From positions 558,001 through 622,000 of the forward strand of contig BNCN01000002.1 of the NCBI GenBank assembly GCA_014656495.1: a DNA stretch of 64,000 nucleotides. The letters are read 5' to 3'. Shown here in pieces: positions 1-8,275 of the stretch. How positions within the stretch are numbered: the first letter of the stretch is position 1; each line of letters starts with the position of its first letter. Made by a program: the position numbers and the translations under genes. Origin of the DNA: Comamonas sp. KCTC 72670. GTDB lineage: Bacteria > Myxococcota > Myxococcia > Myxococcales > Myxococcaceae. A model generated the notes under the pieces. That model did no database searches. It had not been told where the DNA came from and saw nothing but the letters and a program-made list of their open reading frames with translations.

Positions 1-302
1 TTCGCCTTCGCGCGGTACAGGCCACAGGTGCGGATGAAGGGCTCCACGTCCGACGGTTCTGCTTCCGCGTAGGTCTGGGCGGAGGGGAAGCGCTGGAAGA
101 GCGCGGGCGTCACGATGTTGACGCGTTTGTCCGTGCACTGCGCGGAGAGCATGACGGCCACCAGGAGTTCCAGGGGCGTCCGGTAGTCCAGCTCGATGCG
201 GGCGTCCGGCATGTCCGCGGCCAGCCGGTCCATCACCGTCAGCGCGCGCTTTCGCTTCTCCGAGACCGTCTCACGTCCAGGCACGGCGCCGTTGTATGTC
301 AC
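1..302 (-). CDS. nth: Endonuclease III (DNA glycosylase/AP lyase), N-terminal part
   Basis: Partial gene leaving the left edge of the window. The minus-strand frame reads a basic N-terminus and then [19 protein letters not shown], the conserved first helical block of the endonuclease III (HhH-GPD) family, followed by VTPALFQRF and CGLYRAKA. The family removes oxidised pyrimidines and nicks abasic sites in base-excision repair. The catalytic Lys/Asp and the FeS-cluster cysteines lie outside the window. The most likely start is GTG at 302; an in-frame GTG about 24 bases further upstream is also possible, since neither has a strong ribosome binding site. It is divergent from the threonine aldolase gene, with about 55 bp between the starts. 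Family call secure, start uncertain. Confidence 0.85.
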   Translation of the reverse strand, partial: MTYNGAVPGRETVSEKRKRALTVMDRLAADMPDARIELDYRTPLELLVAVMLSAQCTDKRVNIVTPALFQRFPSAQTYAEAEPSDVEPFIRTCGLYRAKA

Positions 303-357
303 ACCCGCCAGGAGCCCAAGCACCACCCGTGGGGACCTGGCCATTCGGGGAGCCCCC

Positions 358-1383
358 ATGAAGCGCATCGACTTCCGTTCCGACACCGTCACCCAGCCCA
401 CGGCCGCCATGCGGCGCGCCATCGCCGAAGCGGAGGTGGGAGACGACGTCTACGGCGAGGACCCCACCGTGCTCCGGCTGGAGGCCCGCGTCGCCGAGCT
501 GCTCGGCCTGGAGGCCGCCGTGTTCGTGCCTTCGGGCACCCAGGCCAATCAGCTCGCCATCGGCGCGCATTGCCGCCCCGGGGACGAGGTGCTCACCGAG
601 GCGGGCAGCCACATCCTCCACTACGAAGGCGGCGCGGTGCCCGCGTTGTGGGGCGTGCAGCCGCAGCCCTTGCCGGGACAGCGCGGCCTGCTGACGCCCG
701 AGGCCGTGAGCGCGGCCGTGCGCGAGGACAACATCCACAACCCGCGCACGCGCCTGCTTTCGCTGGAGAACACGCACAACCGGGGCGGCGGCGCGGTGTG
801 GCCCGTGGAGCGCTTCCGGGCCGTCGTCGAGGCGGCGCGCAAGGCGGGGCTGGGGGTGCACCTCGATGGCGCCCGGCTCTTCAACGCCAGCGTCGCGCTG
901 GGCGTGCCCGCGTCGGCGTGGGCCTCCGGGACGGACACGACGGCGGTGTGCTTCTCGAAGGGGCTGGGCGCTCCGGTGGGCTCGGCGCTCGCGGGCCGCG
1001 CGGACCTCATTCGCGAGGCCCGCCGGCTGCGCAAGCGCCTGGGCGGGGGCATGCGGCAGGCGGGCATCCTGGCCGCGGCGGCGCTGTATGCGCTGGAGAA
1101 CCATGTGGCCCGGCTGGCGGACGACCATGCGAACGCTCGCCGGCTGGCGGCGGGGCTGGCCGAGCTGCCGGGCGTGAAGGTGGACACCGCGAGCGTGGAG
1201 ACCAACATGGTCTTCGCCGAGTTCCCCCAAGCGGTGCACGAAACCCTGGCGCTGCTGGAGCGCCACGGCGTGCTGACGAACCCCGCGGGCGCGCCGCGCA
1301 CGTTGCGGCTCGTCACGCACCTGGACGTGTCCACGCGCGACATCGACGAGGCCGTGTCCCGCATCCGCCGCGCGCTGGCCTGA
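358..1383 (+). CDS. ltaE: Low-specificity L-threonine aldolase
   Basis: A 341-residue PLP enzyme of fold type I, which cleaves L-threonine/L-allo-threonine to glycine and acetaldehyde. The N-terminus [15 protein letters not shown] and the block [11 protein letters not shown] are the family signature; the PLP lysine lies in [12 protein letters not shown]. Length is normal for the family. The ATG at 358 is chosen because GGGGAG lies 4-5 bases upstream and because homologues start at this RSDT block; the longer open frame from 196 overlaps the nth gene and is not coding. It appears monocistronic. Confidence 0.93.
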   Translation: MKRIDFRSDTVTQPTAAMRRAIAEAEVGDDVYGEDPTVLRLEARVAELLGLEAAVFVPSGTQANQLAIGAHCRPGDEVLTEAGSHILHYEGGAVPALWGVQPQPLPGQRGLLTPEAVSAAVREDNIHNPRTRLLSLENTHNRGGGAVWPVERFRAVVEAARKAGLGVHLDGARLFNASVALGVPASAWASGTDTTAVCFSKGLGAPVGSALAGRADLIREARRLRKRLGGGMRQAGILAAAALYALENHVARLADDHANARRLAAGLAELPGVKVDTASVETNMVFAEFPQAVHETLALLERHGVLTNPAGAPRTLRLVTHLDVSTRDIDEAVSRIRRALA

Positions 1384-1522
1384 ACGCGAGTCCCACCGGG
1401 GTGGTGCTTCTGGACACCCGCGGCCTCCCACGCCGGGTGAAAGGCGTGTCCGAGAACACCCGGGCACGGACGCGCGGCGTGTGAGGAGCGCATCGGACGG
1501 GGCATGGTAGGCTTCGGGCGCC

Positions 1523-2515
1523 GTGCGTCGCCTGAGCCTCTTTGCCCTCGTCACTGCTTGCGCCTGCGCCAACCGTGGCGCGGAGCCGAAGATGAGCTTC
1601 GAGGAGCTCTACGCCTCCGCGCCCTCGCGTTCCCTGGGGCCGGAGTCGGAAGGCGCCTCGCCGCGGTTGCGCCACCGCGCGCCGGAGTCGCCCTCGGAGC
1701 TCCATGCCACGCTCGCCACCTTCTCGACCCAGGCGCGGGCCCTGCGTCAGCAGGTGGCGCGCGGCGGGGTGATGCCGGCGGCGCAGGTGGACAACTGGGA
1801 ACAGGTGAACCTCGCGCTGGACGGCTTCCTGCGGCGCCCGGTGGCGCACGTGAACTCCGGCGACCTGCTGCGGGCCCAGAGCCTCCTGGAGACCGAGCTG
1901 GAGCGGGACGGCTTCACCTACGGCGACATCCCCGCCTCACTGGCGGAGGCCGTGGTGCTGCGCGTGGGGCGGCTGGCCGTGCGCACCGCGGAGCTGCGCC
2001 GCCTGGAGCAGCCCCCCGAGGAGGCCGAGGACGCGCTGCCGCGCTTCTCCTGGCCGCTGGAGCCCGTCTCCGTCACCAGCCTCTTCGGCTACCGCTGGCA
2101 CCCGGTGACAGGCGTCCACCGCCGCCACCTGGGCATCGACCTGAGGGCCACGCAGGGGCAGCTCATCTTCACGGCGGACAAGGGCGTCGTGCTCCGCGCG
2201 GGGCGCAACGGCGACCACGGCTTGCAGGTGGAGGTCCAGCACGAGGGCCGCTGGGTGACGCGCTACAGCCACCTGTCCCGCATCCTGGTGGAGCCCGGCG
2301 AGGCCGTGGAGCGGGGGAACGCGGTGGGGATGGCGGGGGAGACGGGGCTGGCCACCGGCGTCCACCTCCACTTCGAGCTGTGGCTCGACGGCCAGCCGAT
2401 GGATCCACTGGAAGCGCTGGGGGACGCCGAGCCTCCTCCGGAGCCCGGCGCACCGGTGGCCCAGGGGTACCCCGCAATGCATCAGGGGCGCCCCCTTGCG
2501 GGAGAGCGCCCCTGA
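1523..2515 (+). CDS. M23-family peptidase-like lipoprotein
   Basis: A 330-residue exported protein starting at GTG. Residues 1-12 form a short signal peptide ending in the lipobox-like VTAC (Cys13), so it is probably a lipoprotein. The middle (about 30-170) is helical. The C-terminal part (about 185-310) is a LytM/peptidase M23 domain with zinc ligands visible in HLGIDL and HLHFEL plus RYSHLSRI, typical of enzymes or non-enzymatic relatives (NlpD/EnvC type) acting on peptidoglycan cross-links. The HxxxD and HxH ligands are present, so activity is plausible. A hairpin overlaps its stop codon. The substrate cannot be inferred. Confidence 0.85.
   Translation: MRRLSLFALVTACACANRGAEPKMSFEELYASAPSRSLGPESEGASPRLRHRAPESPSELHATLATFSTQARALRQQVARGGVMPAAQVDNWEQVNLALDGFLRRPVAHVNSGDLLRAQSLLETELERDGFTYGDIPASLAEAVVLRVGRLAVRTAELRRLEQPPEEAEDALPRFSWPLEPVSVTSLFGYRWHPVTGVHRRHLGIDLRATQGQLIFTADKGVVLRAGRNGDHGLQVEVQHEGRWVTRYSHLSRILVEPGEAVERGNAVGMAGETGLATGVHLHFELWLDGQPMDPLEALGDAEPPPEPGAPVAQGYPAMHQGRPLAGERP
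2482..2515. terminator. Hairpin containing the stop codon of the M23 gene
   Basis: A perfect 10-bp inverted repeat (arms 2482-2491 and 2506-2515, 14-nt loop) whose 3' arm contains the TGA stop. There is no T-tract. It lies between convergent genes and could act as a bidirectional terminator. Confidence 0.5.
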
Positions 2516-2536
2516 GCGAGCACGCCGGATGGGGGC

Positions 2537-2806
2537 TCAGAGCGAGTTCTTCAGCTCCTTGGCGGGCCGGAAGCCGATGGTCTTCGACGCCTTGAGCTTC
2601 ATCATCTCGTTCGTCTGGGGGTTGCGAATCTTGCGCGCCTTGCGCGAGCGAACCGACCAAGTCCCAAAGCCGGGGTAGCTGAAGCGGGCGTCCTTCTTCA
2701 CCGCCTTACCGATGTTGGTGAAGACGATGTCGAGAATCTGCGCCGCTGACTTCTTGGTGAGACGTGTCTGCGCCGCCACCACCTCGACGAGTTCTGCCTT
2801 GGTCAT
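2537..2806 (-). CDS. HU/IHF-family nucleoid DNA-binding protein
   Basis: An 89-residue protein of exactly HU length. The N-terminus MTKAELVEVVAAQT, the helix KKSAAQILDIVF, the turn GFGTW and the beta-arm tip RNPQTNE are diagnostic; the arm proline and Arg/Asn that intercalate into the minor groove are present. It bends and compacts DNA. A very good ribosome binding site (GGAGGGG, 4 bases before ATG) and a sigma70-like promoter precede it, in keeping with high expression. It is monocistronic and convergent with the M23 gene. Sequence alone does not separate HU from IHF, though homodimeric HU is more likely. Confidence 0.93.
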   Translation of the reverse strand: MTKAELVEVVAAQTRLTKKSAAQILDIVFTNIGKAVKKDARFSYPGFGTWSVRSRKARKIRNPQTNEMMKLKASKTIGFRPAKELKNSL

Positions 2807-3118
2807 TACGCCCCTCCGTCCGTTGTCTGGCCTTGAAGTGCTTTAACCCGGCCGGTGGTAACAAATCGCTCTTTTCCCTGTCAATGCCGACCGGGATTTG
2901 GAGCCGGAAAATCGGCCTCCGGATGAAAAGTTGGCCCTCTGAAACACAGGGCGTAGGAAGGGTGTGGCGCGCCTCTTCCGATACATCGTTGCAAGCCACT
3001 CACGGTGAATTGGAAAAAGCTGTGTGTGATCGCCGTTTGACGAAAGTCTTTGAGATATTGATCGTTTGCGAGGCTGGTCTGATCGCGTCTGCATGCGGTC
3101 CTGCGGAAAGCCGCTAGG
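2807..3118. other. Divergent intergenic region between hup-like and beta-helix genes
   Basis: About 310 bp, noticeably more A+T-rich than its surroundings. It holds the promoter of the HU-family gene and presumably that of the beta-helix lipoprotein. A TTGACG at 3037-3042 on the plus strand has no convincing -10 at the usual distance. No open reading frame with a credible start was seen. Confidence 0.6.
2856..2884 (-). promoter_or_regulatory. Sigma70-like promoter of the HU-family gene
   Basis: On the minus strand a perfect -35 TTGACA (2879-2884) is followed after 17 bases by TTACCA (2856-2861); at 18 bases the hexamer is TACCAC. The -10 is weak but the position, about 50 bases before the ATG, is right. 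Confidence 0.45.
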
Positions 3119-4756
3119 ATGCTTGCTTGCGTGCATTTTCGAACCGTCTTGCCGCTGATCCTGCTGCTGTCCTGCACCTGCCGGAGCCCCGCGCAGCGTG
3201 AGGCCGCGCCGTCCGCGCCGGCCCCTGGCGAGCTCTGGGTAGCTCCTGGCCGGGAGGGATCCGGTGATGGCTCCCAGGCCCGCCCCCTGCGCTCGTTGAG
3301 CGAGGCCTTGGCCCGGCCCGGCCCGCTGACCGTGCGGCTGGCGCCAGGGCGCTACCGGGGCCCTTTCGTGCTGCCGCCGGGGACCCGGTTGGAGGGCTTG
3401 GGGCCCGGCGTGGTGCTGGAGGGCGGAGCCCCGGAAGTCACGGTGCTCCAGGTCGGGGCAGGTGTGGCCGTGTCGGATGTAGTGGTCGAAGGGGGCGAGG
3501 TAGGCCTGAGTGTGGCGGACGGAGGTCAGGTGCGCCTGGCGCGAGGGACCTTCCGGGGGCAGCGCCTGGGCGCCGTGAGGGTGTCTGCCGGGGCTCTGGA
3601 CGTGGAGGGCTGTCAGTTCGAAGGGAGTCCCACGGCGGCGGTGGGCGTGCTGATTGAACGAGGACCGTCACCCAGGGGGGACACCCCCTCGGACTCGGAG
3701 AGCGCACCCGCTGGGGCCACCCCGGAGACCCTCGACGCGAACCGAGTTGCCGGCGCTGGGGAATCGACCGGCGCGGAGGCTCCACCCGGGGCCCCTCCCG
3801 GCGGTGACCCCCATCTCGGAACCCAGGCGCGAGCCCGCATCCGCTCCAGCACCTTCACCGGCCCCTATCGCCGGGCGGTCCGAGTTCGCGGCGCCAACAG
3901 CCAGGTTGTCGTGGAGGACACGCGCTTCTCCGGGCCGGCGACCGCGGTGAGCGTGGATGAGGCACGCGCAGAGGTGCGCCGGTCCACGTCGGAAGGTGGA
4001 ACGGCCGCGGCCTTCTCCGTGATGAACGGCACGCTGGTCCTCGACGAAGTGAAGGTGACGGGCCACGAGTACGCGGTGTCCGCGATGCAGGCCCGCGAGC
4101 TCGAGGTGCGTCGCTTCACCTCGGTGCGTGCCGTGCGGGCGGGCATGGGCCTGACCCTGTCAAAGGCCCGCCTGCGGGACATCGTGGTGCGGGACAGCGG
4201 GGAGTATGGCGGGCTCCAATTCATGGGCGGAGACGTGGATGCCGAGCGCGTCCGCATTGAAGGCGCGGCCGAATACGGCCTGATGGCCATCCGAGGAAAA
4301 CTGCGACTGCGCGACGCGACCATCGAGCGGGTGCGCACCTCGGACGGCATCGCGGGGGATGGACTGCATCTGCGTCAGCTCCAGGCGGACGTGGACGACG
4401 TCACCGTGCGCGACGCTCAGGGCACCTGCGTGCTGGTCGCACAAGATGCGCGCGTGTCCCTGCGTGCCGCGAACCTGCGGGGATGCGGAGCCGCGGGCCT
4501 GGTGGTGGACACGTTGGCGAGGCTGCGCGCCTCGGACGTGGAGCTCCACGGGGCGGCGACCGCCCTGGGCGTGCTGGGCGAGGGTGAGCTCCACGTGGAT
4601 GGGCTGACCGCGCGGGACCTGGTGGAGGGGTTCGTTCATGCGGACTGCGGAGGCGCCACGCAGGTGCGCCTGCGAAACGTGCGCACGGAGGACACGAGGG
4701 GGCTGTCCGCCGCCTGCGTCCAGCGTGAAGGGCCGTCTCCCGGGCCTTCGAAATAG
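3119..4756 (+). CDS. Right-handed parallel beta-helix lipoprotein
   Basis: A 545-residue exported protein. Residues 1-19 form a signal peptide with lipobox LLSC (Cys19), so it should be lipid-anchored. From about residue 38 comes a DUF1565/NosD-like opening (LWVAPGREGSGDGSQ, then ARPLRSLSEAL) followed by many short turns such as DVVVEGGEVGLSVADGG, the coil pattern of pectate-lyase-like beta-helices. A 50-residue acidic/Pro/Gly loop (about 180-235) interrupts the helix. No catalytic motif was identified; the family includes polysaccharide-binding proteins and lyases. ATG at 3119 is used, with an in-frame GTG at 3131 as alternative. Confidence 0.75.
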   Translation: MLACVHFRTVLPLILLLSCTCRSPAQREAAPSAPAPGELWVAPGREGSGDGSQARPLRSLSEALARPGPLTVRLAPGRYRGPFVLPPGTRLEGLGPGVVLEGGAPEVTVLQVGAGVAVSDVVVEGGEVGLSVADGGQVRLARGTFRGQRLGAVRVSAGALDVEGCQFEGSPTAAVGVLIERGPSPRGDTPSDSESAPAGATPETLDANRVAGAGESTGAEAPPGAPPGGDPHLGTQARARIRSSTFTGPYRRAVRVRGANSQVVVEDTRFSGPATAVSVDEARAEVRRSTSEGGTAAAFSVMNGTLVLDEVKVTGHEYAVSAMQARELEVRRFTSVRAVRAGMGLTLSKARLRDIVVRDSGEYGGLQFMGGDVDAERVRIEGAAEYGLMAIRGKLRLRDATIERVRTSDGIAGDGLHLRQLQADVDDVTVRDAQGTCVLVAQDARVSLRAANLRGCGAAGLVVDTLARLRASDVELHGAATALGVLGEGELHVDGLTARDLVEGFVHADCGGATQVRLRNVRTEDTRGLSAACVQREGPSPGPSK

Positions 4757-4765
4757 GCGAGGGCC

Positions 4766-5929
4766 TCAAGGCACGGTGCGCTCAGGCTCCCGGGGCTCCT
4801 CTTTCACCGCGTCTGGCGCGGGCTCGGTGATGGCCGTGAGGAGCGGCGAGGCATGCTTCTCCAGCCACTCACGAATCACGGGGTAGACCTCCGTCGGCGC
4901 GCCCGTGCCGAAGACGAGGTCTCCGTGCCCGTAGTTCATCTTGTCGCCATGGTCCGTGCCGAAGATGTGCAGCGTCCGGTCGGGCGCGGTCGCGAGCGCG
5001 AACTGGGCCTCCACGTTGGCCGCGGTGGCGAGCCGGTCCGAGCTCCCACCCATGATGAGCAGCGGCAGTTGGAGCTGGGTGATTCCCGCGCGCCAGTCCT
5101 TCGTGCGGTCGAATGAGCGGAACGCATCGTGCTCAATCCAGTCCTGGAACTGGAGCAGCACCTTGCGGCTCATCGACGACATCATGTTCGCGTAGACCTG
5201 CCGTTGGATGCGCGGGGGAATGTGCTCGGGGTTCACGAGCAGGTCCGAAAGCGGCAGCGTGACGTAGCCCAGGAACGGCGCGAGGCTGGCGCTCATCCAC
5301 TCCTGCCGGAAGCGCGCGGGCCAGGCGGCGCGAACCCCCATGGAGACGAGCGTGCGCAGGAAGGTCTCCGACTTGAAGTGCACCGGAGCGCCCAGCGCCA
5401 ACAGCCCCGCCAGCTTGTCCCCCAGCGCTCCCTGCGCGACGGCGTAGCCCACGAGCCCGCCCAGCGAGTGCCCCAACCAGAACGCCTGCTTCGCGCCTGT
5501 CTCCTTCAGGGCCAGCTCGAGCAGCGCCGGGCCGTCCTGGAGGATGTGGTCATCGATGGTGAAGTCCGTGTACCTCCGTCCCCGGGGCGGCTGGCGCGAG
5601 TGCCCGGTGCCGCGCCACTCCACGCTGAAGCAGTCGAAACCGGCCTCGGCCAGGTAGTGCGCGACGGAATAGGGGGGCTCGAAGTCGAAGGTGAACCGGT
5701 TCGCCGCGAGCCCATGGCACAGCAGCACGGGCTCCTCGAAGCGGCGCACGGGGGCGCGGCGGACATGCACCACGAGCTCCCAGCCGTCCTCGCAGCGGGC
5801 GCGGAGCTCCTGGGGCAGCTCGGTGCGGGGCCGGTACCAACGCCGCACGGCCGCGACCCAGACGGCGTTCCACAGTACGAGTGCGACCCCAGCGCCCAGT
5901 ACCCACACTGCCCACCGCGAAGCGTCCAT
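4766..5929 (-). CDS. Alpha/beta-fold hydrolase, membrane-anchored
   Basis: A 387-residue protein with an N-terminal membrane anchor (about 8-28, VWVLGAGVALVLWNAVWVAA) and an alpha/beta hydrolase domain. The oxyanion region is VLLCHGLAANRF, the nucleophile elbow is GHSLGG, and the acid and histidine are probably in the GGSSDRLA and GTDHGDKM blocks. The lid region contains VHFKSETF. It resembles lipases and poly(hydroxyalkanoate)-type esterases, but the substrate is unknown. GGAGG lies 4 bases before the ATG. It is convergent with the beta-helix gene, with 9 bp between the stops. Confidence 0.85.
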   Translation of the reverse strand: MDASRWAVWVLGAGVALVLWNAVWVAAVRRWYRPRTELPQELRARCEDGWELVVHVRRAPVRRFEEPVLLCHGLAANRFTFDFEPPYSVAHYLAEAGFDCFSVEWRGTGHSRQPPRGRRYTDFTIDDHILQDGPALLELALKETGAKQAFWLGHSLGGLVGYAVAQGALGDKLAGLLALGAPVHFKSETFLRTLVSMGVRAAWPARFRQEWMSASLAPFLGYVTLPLSDLLVNPEHIPPRIQRQVYANMMSSMSRKVLLQFQDWIEHDAFRSFDRTKDWRAGITQLQLPLLIMGGSSDRLATAANVEAQFALATAPDRTLHIFGTDHGDKMNYGHGDLVFGTGAPTEVYPVIREWLEKHASPLLTAITEPAPDAVKEEPREPERTVP

Positions 5930-6022
5930 GCGACCTCCTTTTCAAAAATAAAACCCTGCTAAGGTCGGTTCACCCGCCGTCCTGCCGCCGGGAAGTCACG
6001 GCCATCAGAGGAAGTCGAGGGA

Positions 6023-6895
6023 ATGATGAAGTTGCGGAAACTGATGTTCGTGCTGCCGAATCTCTTTACCGTCACGTCCATTTTCTGCGGCTTCTACGCC
6101 ATGACGTTGTGCACGGGGGATGCGGAGCCCGTGCAGCTGTACCAGGCCGCTGTGGCCATCTTCTTCGCCATGTTCTTCGACGGGTTCGACGGCCGGGTGG
6201 CGCGGCTGACGAAGACGCAGAGCGACTTCGGCGTCCAACTCGACAGCCTGGCGGACGTCATCTCCTTCGGGGCCGCGCCCTCCCTCCTGGTGTACAAGTG
6301 GGCGCTCGAGCCCCTGGGCTTCGTGGGCCTCTTCATCGCGTTCTCGTTCGCCGCGTGTGGCGCGTTGCGGCTGGCGCGCTTCAACGTGCTGGCGGCGCGC
6401 AATCCCCACGGGGGCGGTGGCAGCTTCTTCGTCGGTCTGCCCATCCCCGTGGCGGCCGGCATGCTGGTGTCGGTCATCATCTCGCACCACGCGGCGACGC
6501 AGGGCGAGCCGCTCGCCGAGGGCGCCGTGGTGCCCCTGGCGGTGGCCGTCGCGGGCCTCTCGCTGCTGATGGTGTCGACGGTCCGCTACCGGACCTTCAA
6601 GGACACGCGGCCCAACCGAAAGAGCGCGCTGGCCCTCATGCTGGTGGTGCTCGGCGGTACGGTGATTGCGACGCAGCTCCACCCGGCCTGGGTCCTGGTG
6701 GCGTGCTGTGGCGCCTATCTCGCGCTGGGGCTGGTGGAGTCCGCGGTCCTGGTCCGGAGCCGGCTGGCCGCTCGCAAGGTCGCGGCCCCGTGCTCGGTGG
6801 CGGCGGTCGCGGTGGCGGCGGTCATCGACGACGAGGGCGAGGAAGAAGAAGAATCCGAGCCTGGCCAGGGCTCCGACGGGCCCGCGTACCTCTGA
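6023..6895 (+). CDS. pssA: CDP-diacylglycerol--serine O-phosphatidyltransferase
   Basis: A 290-residue integral membrane enzyme making phosphatidylserine, the precursor of phosphatidylethanolamine. The CDP-alcohol phosphatidyltransferase signature DG-x2-AR-x8-G-x3-D-x3-D is intact at about residues 53-80 (DGFDGRVARL, then FGVQLDSLAD). About seven or eight hydrophobic segments follow, and the C-terminus ends in an acidic EEEEES stretch. The start at 6023 has GAGG 9 bases upstream; ATG at 6026 is equally possible. It is the first gene of a same-strand run continuing with cinA. Confidence 0.93.
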   Translation: MMKLRKLMFVLPNLFTVTSIFCGFYAMTLCTGDAEPVQLYQAAVAIFFAMFFDGFDGRVARLTKTQSDFGVQLDSLADVISFGAAPSLLVYKWALEPLGFVGLFIAFSFAACGALRLARFNVLAARNPHGGGGSFFVGLPIPVAAGMLVSVIISHHAATQGEPLAEGAVVPLAVAVAGLSLLMVSTVRYRTFKDTRPNRKSALALMLVVLGGTVIATQLHPAWVLVACCGAYLALGLVESAVLVRSRLAARKVAAPCSVAAVAVAAVIDDEGEEEEESEPGQGSDGPAYL

Positions 6896-7009
6896 CGCGG
6901 CGGGGCGGGGTGCTCCCTGGCCGGTCCCCATCCGGACCGAGGGGCGCCGAGCCAGCCCCCCTCTTCGAGCCGTGCCGAGGCGTCCGGCTGCCGCTAGGAT
7001 GCGCGGCCC

Positions 7010-8275
7010 ATGCGCGTCGAGCTGCTGTGCACCGGGGACGAACTCGTCACCGGCTTGATTACGGACACGAACAGCACGTACCTGGAGGCCCGCCTCTTCG
7101 ACCTTGGCATCAAGGTGGAGCGCGTGGTGCTGGTCGGGGATGTGCGGGCGGACATCACGCAGGCGCTGACGGAAGCCGCTTCGCGCGCGGACGTGGTGGT
7201 GGTGTCGGGGGGCCTGGGCCCCACGGCGGATGACTTCACGCTCGAGTGCGCCGCCGCGGCCGCGGGCGTCCCCTTGGCGGAAGACCCGCGGGTGCTGCAG
7301 TGGCTGCAGGAGCGCTACGCGGCGCGGGGGCTGTCCCCCAACCCCAGCGCCCTGCGCATGGCCCGTGTCCCCCAGGGCGCCGAGCCCGTGCGCAACCCCG
7401 AGGGCTCGGCGCCGCTCGTCCTGATGAAGCTGGGCGGGGCCCAGCTCTTCTTTCTGCCCGGTGTGCCCCGTGAGTTCCGCGCGCTCCTGGAAGGCGAGGT
7501 GCTGCCGCGCATTCGCGCCGCCCTGGACGCGCGACCCGGCCGGACGCACCGGGCCTTCCGGCTGCTGCGCACCGTGGGGGTTCCCGAATCGGAGCTCGAC
7601 CTGGCCGTGGCCCCCATGGCGCAGCGGCATCCCAGCATCGTCTTCGGGTTCCGCACCCACGCCCCCGAAAACCACCTCAAGTTGATGGCCGAAGCCCCCT
7701 CTCAGGCCGAGGCCGACGCCGCGCTCGCCGCGGTGGAGCAGGAGTGCCGCCAGGTCCTGGGGCGCCGCGTCTTCGGCGCGGACGCGGAGGGGTATGCCGC
7801 CGTGCTGCTCGAACTGCTCCGTCAGGCGGGTGCGACACTGGCGGTGGCGGAGAGCTGCACGGGAGGGCTTATCGCCCAGCAGCTCACGGCCGTTCCGGGC
7901 TCCAGCAGCGTCTTCATCGGCGGCGCGGTGGTGTACTCGGAGAAGATGAAGTCCGCCTGGGTGGGCGTCCCCGCCGCCGTCCTCGACCGGCACACGGCTG
8001 TGTCGCGTGAGACCGCCATCGCCATGGCGGAAGGCGTGCGCGCCGCCTGTGGCACGACCTACGGCCTGTCGGTGACGGGCTACGCGGGGCCCGGAGGCGG
8101 CACGCCCGCGGACCCCGTGGGCACCGTCTACTGCGGCCTCTCCGTGCCCGGTGCGCCCGCCCGTTGTGAGCGCATCTCCGTGACGGGCGACCGCGACCGC
8201 GTGCGTCTGTTCGCCGCCTCCCACACGCTCGAAATGCTGCGGCAGCACCTGCTCGCCGCGAGTCCCCTCCCATGA
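7010..8275 (+). CDS. cinA: CinA-family protein (NMN deamidase / ADP-ribose pyrophosphatase type)
   Basis: A 421-residue protein of full CinA length. The N-terminal half (about 1-170) is the molybdopterin-binding-like COG1058 domain (CTGDELVTGLITDTNS, then VSGGLGPTADD). The C-terminal half (about 255-415) is the CinA amidohydrolase domain with the nucleophile serine in AESCTGGLIAQ and the block VTGYAGPGGG. Members hydrolyse nicotinamide mononucleotide in pyridine-nucleotide salvage; the historical name links it to competence, and it is often co-transcribed with recA elsewhere. Here recA lies two genes away on the other strand. Its stop overlaps the next start as ATGA. Confidence 0.92.
   Translation: MRVELLCTGDELVTGLITDTNSTYLEARLFDLGIKVERVVLVGDVRADITQALTEAASRADVVVVSGGLGPTADDFTLECAAAAAGVPLAEDPRVLQWLQERYAARGLSPNPSALRMARVPQGAEPVRNPEGSAPLVLMKLGGAQLFFLPGVPREFRALLEGEVLPRIRAALDARPGRTHRAFRLLRTVGVPESELDLAVAPMAQRHPSIVFGFRTHAPENHLKLMAEAPSQAEADAALAAVEQECRQVLGRRVFGADAEGYAAVLLELLRQAGATLAVAESCTGGLIAQQLTAVPGSSSVFIGGAVVYSEKMKSAWVGVPAAVLDRHTAVSRETAIAMAEGVRAACGTTYGLSVTGYAGPGGGTPADPVGTVYCGLSVPGAPARCERISVTGDRDRVRLFAASHTLEMLRQHLLAASPLP

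Noticed and set aside
3037..3065. Promoter with TTGACG for the beta-helix gene
   Set aside because: No acceptable -10 hexamer 16-18 bases downstream.
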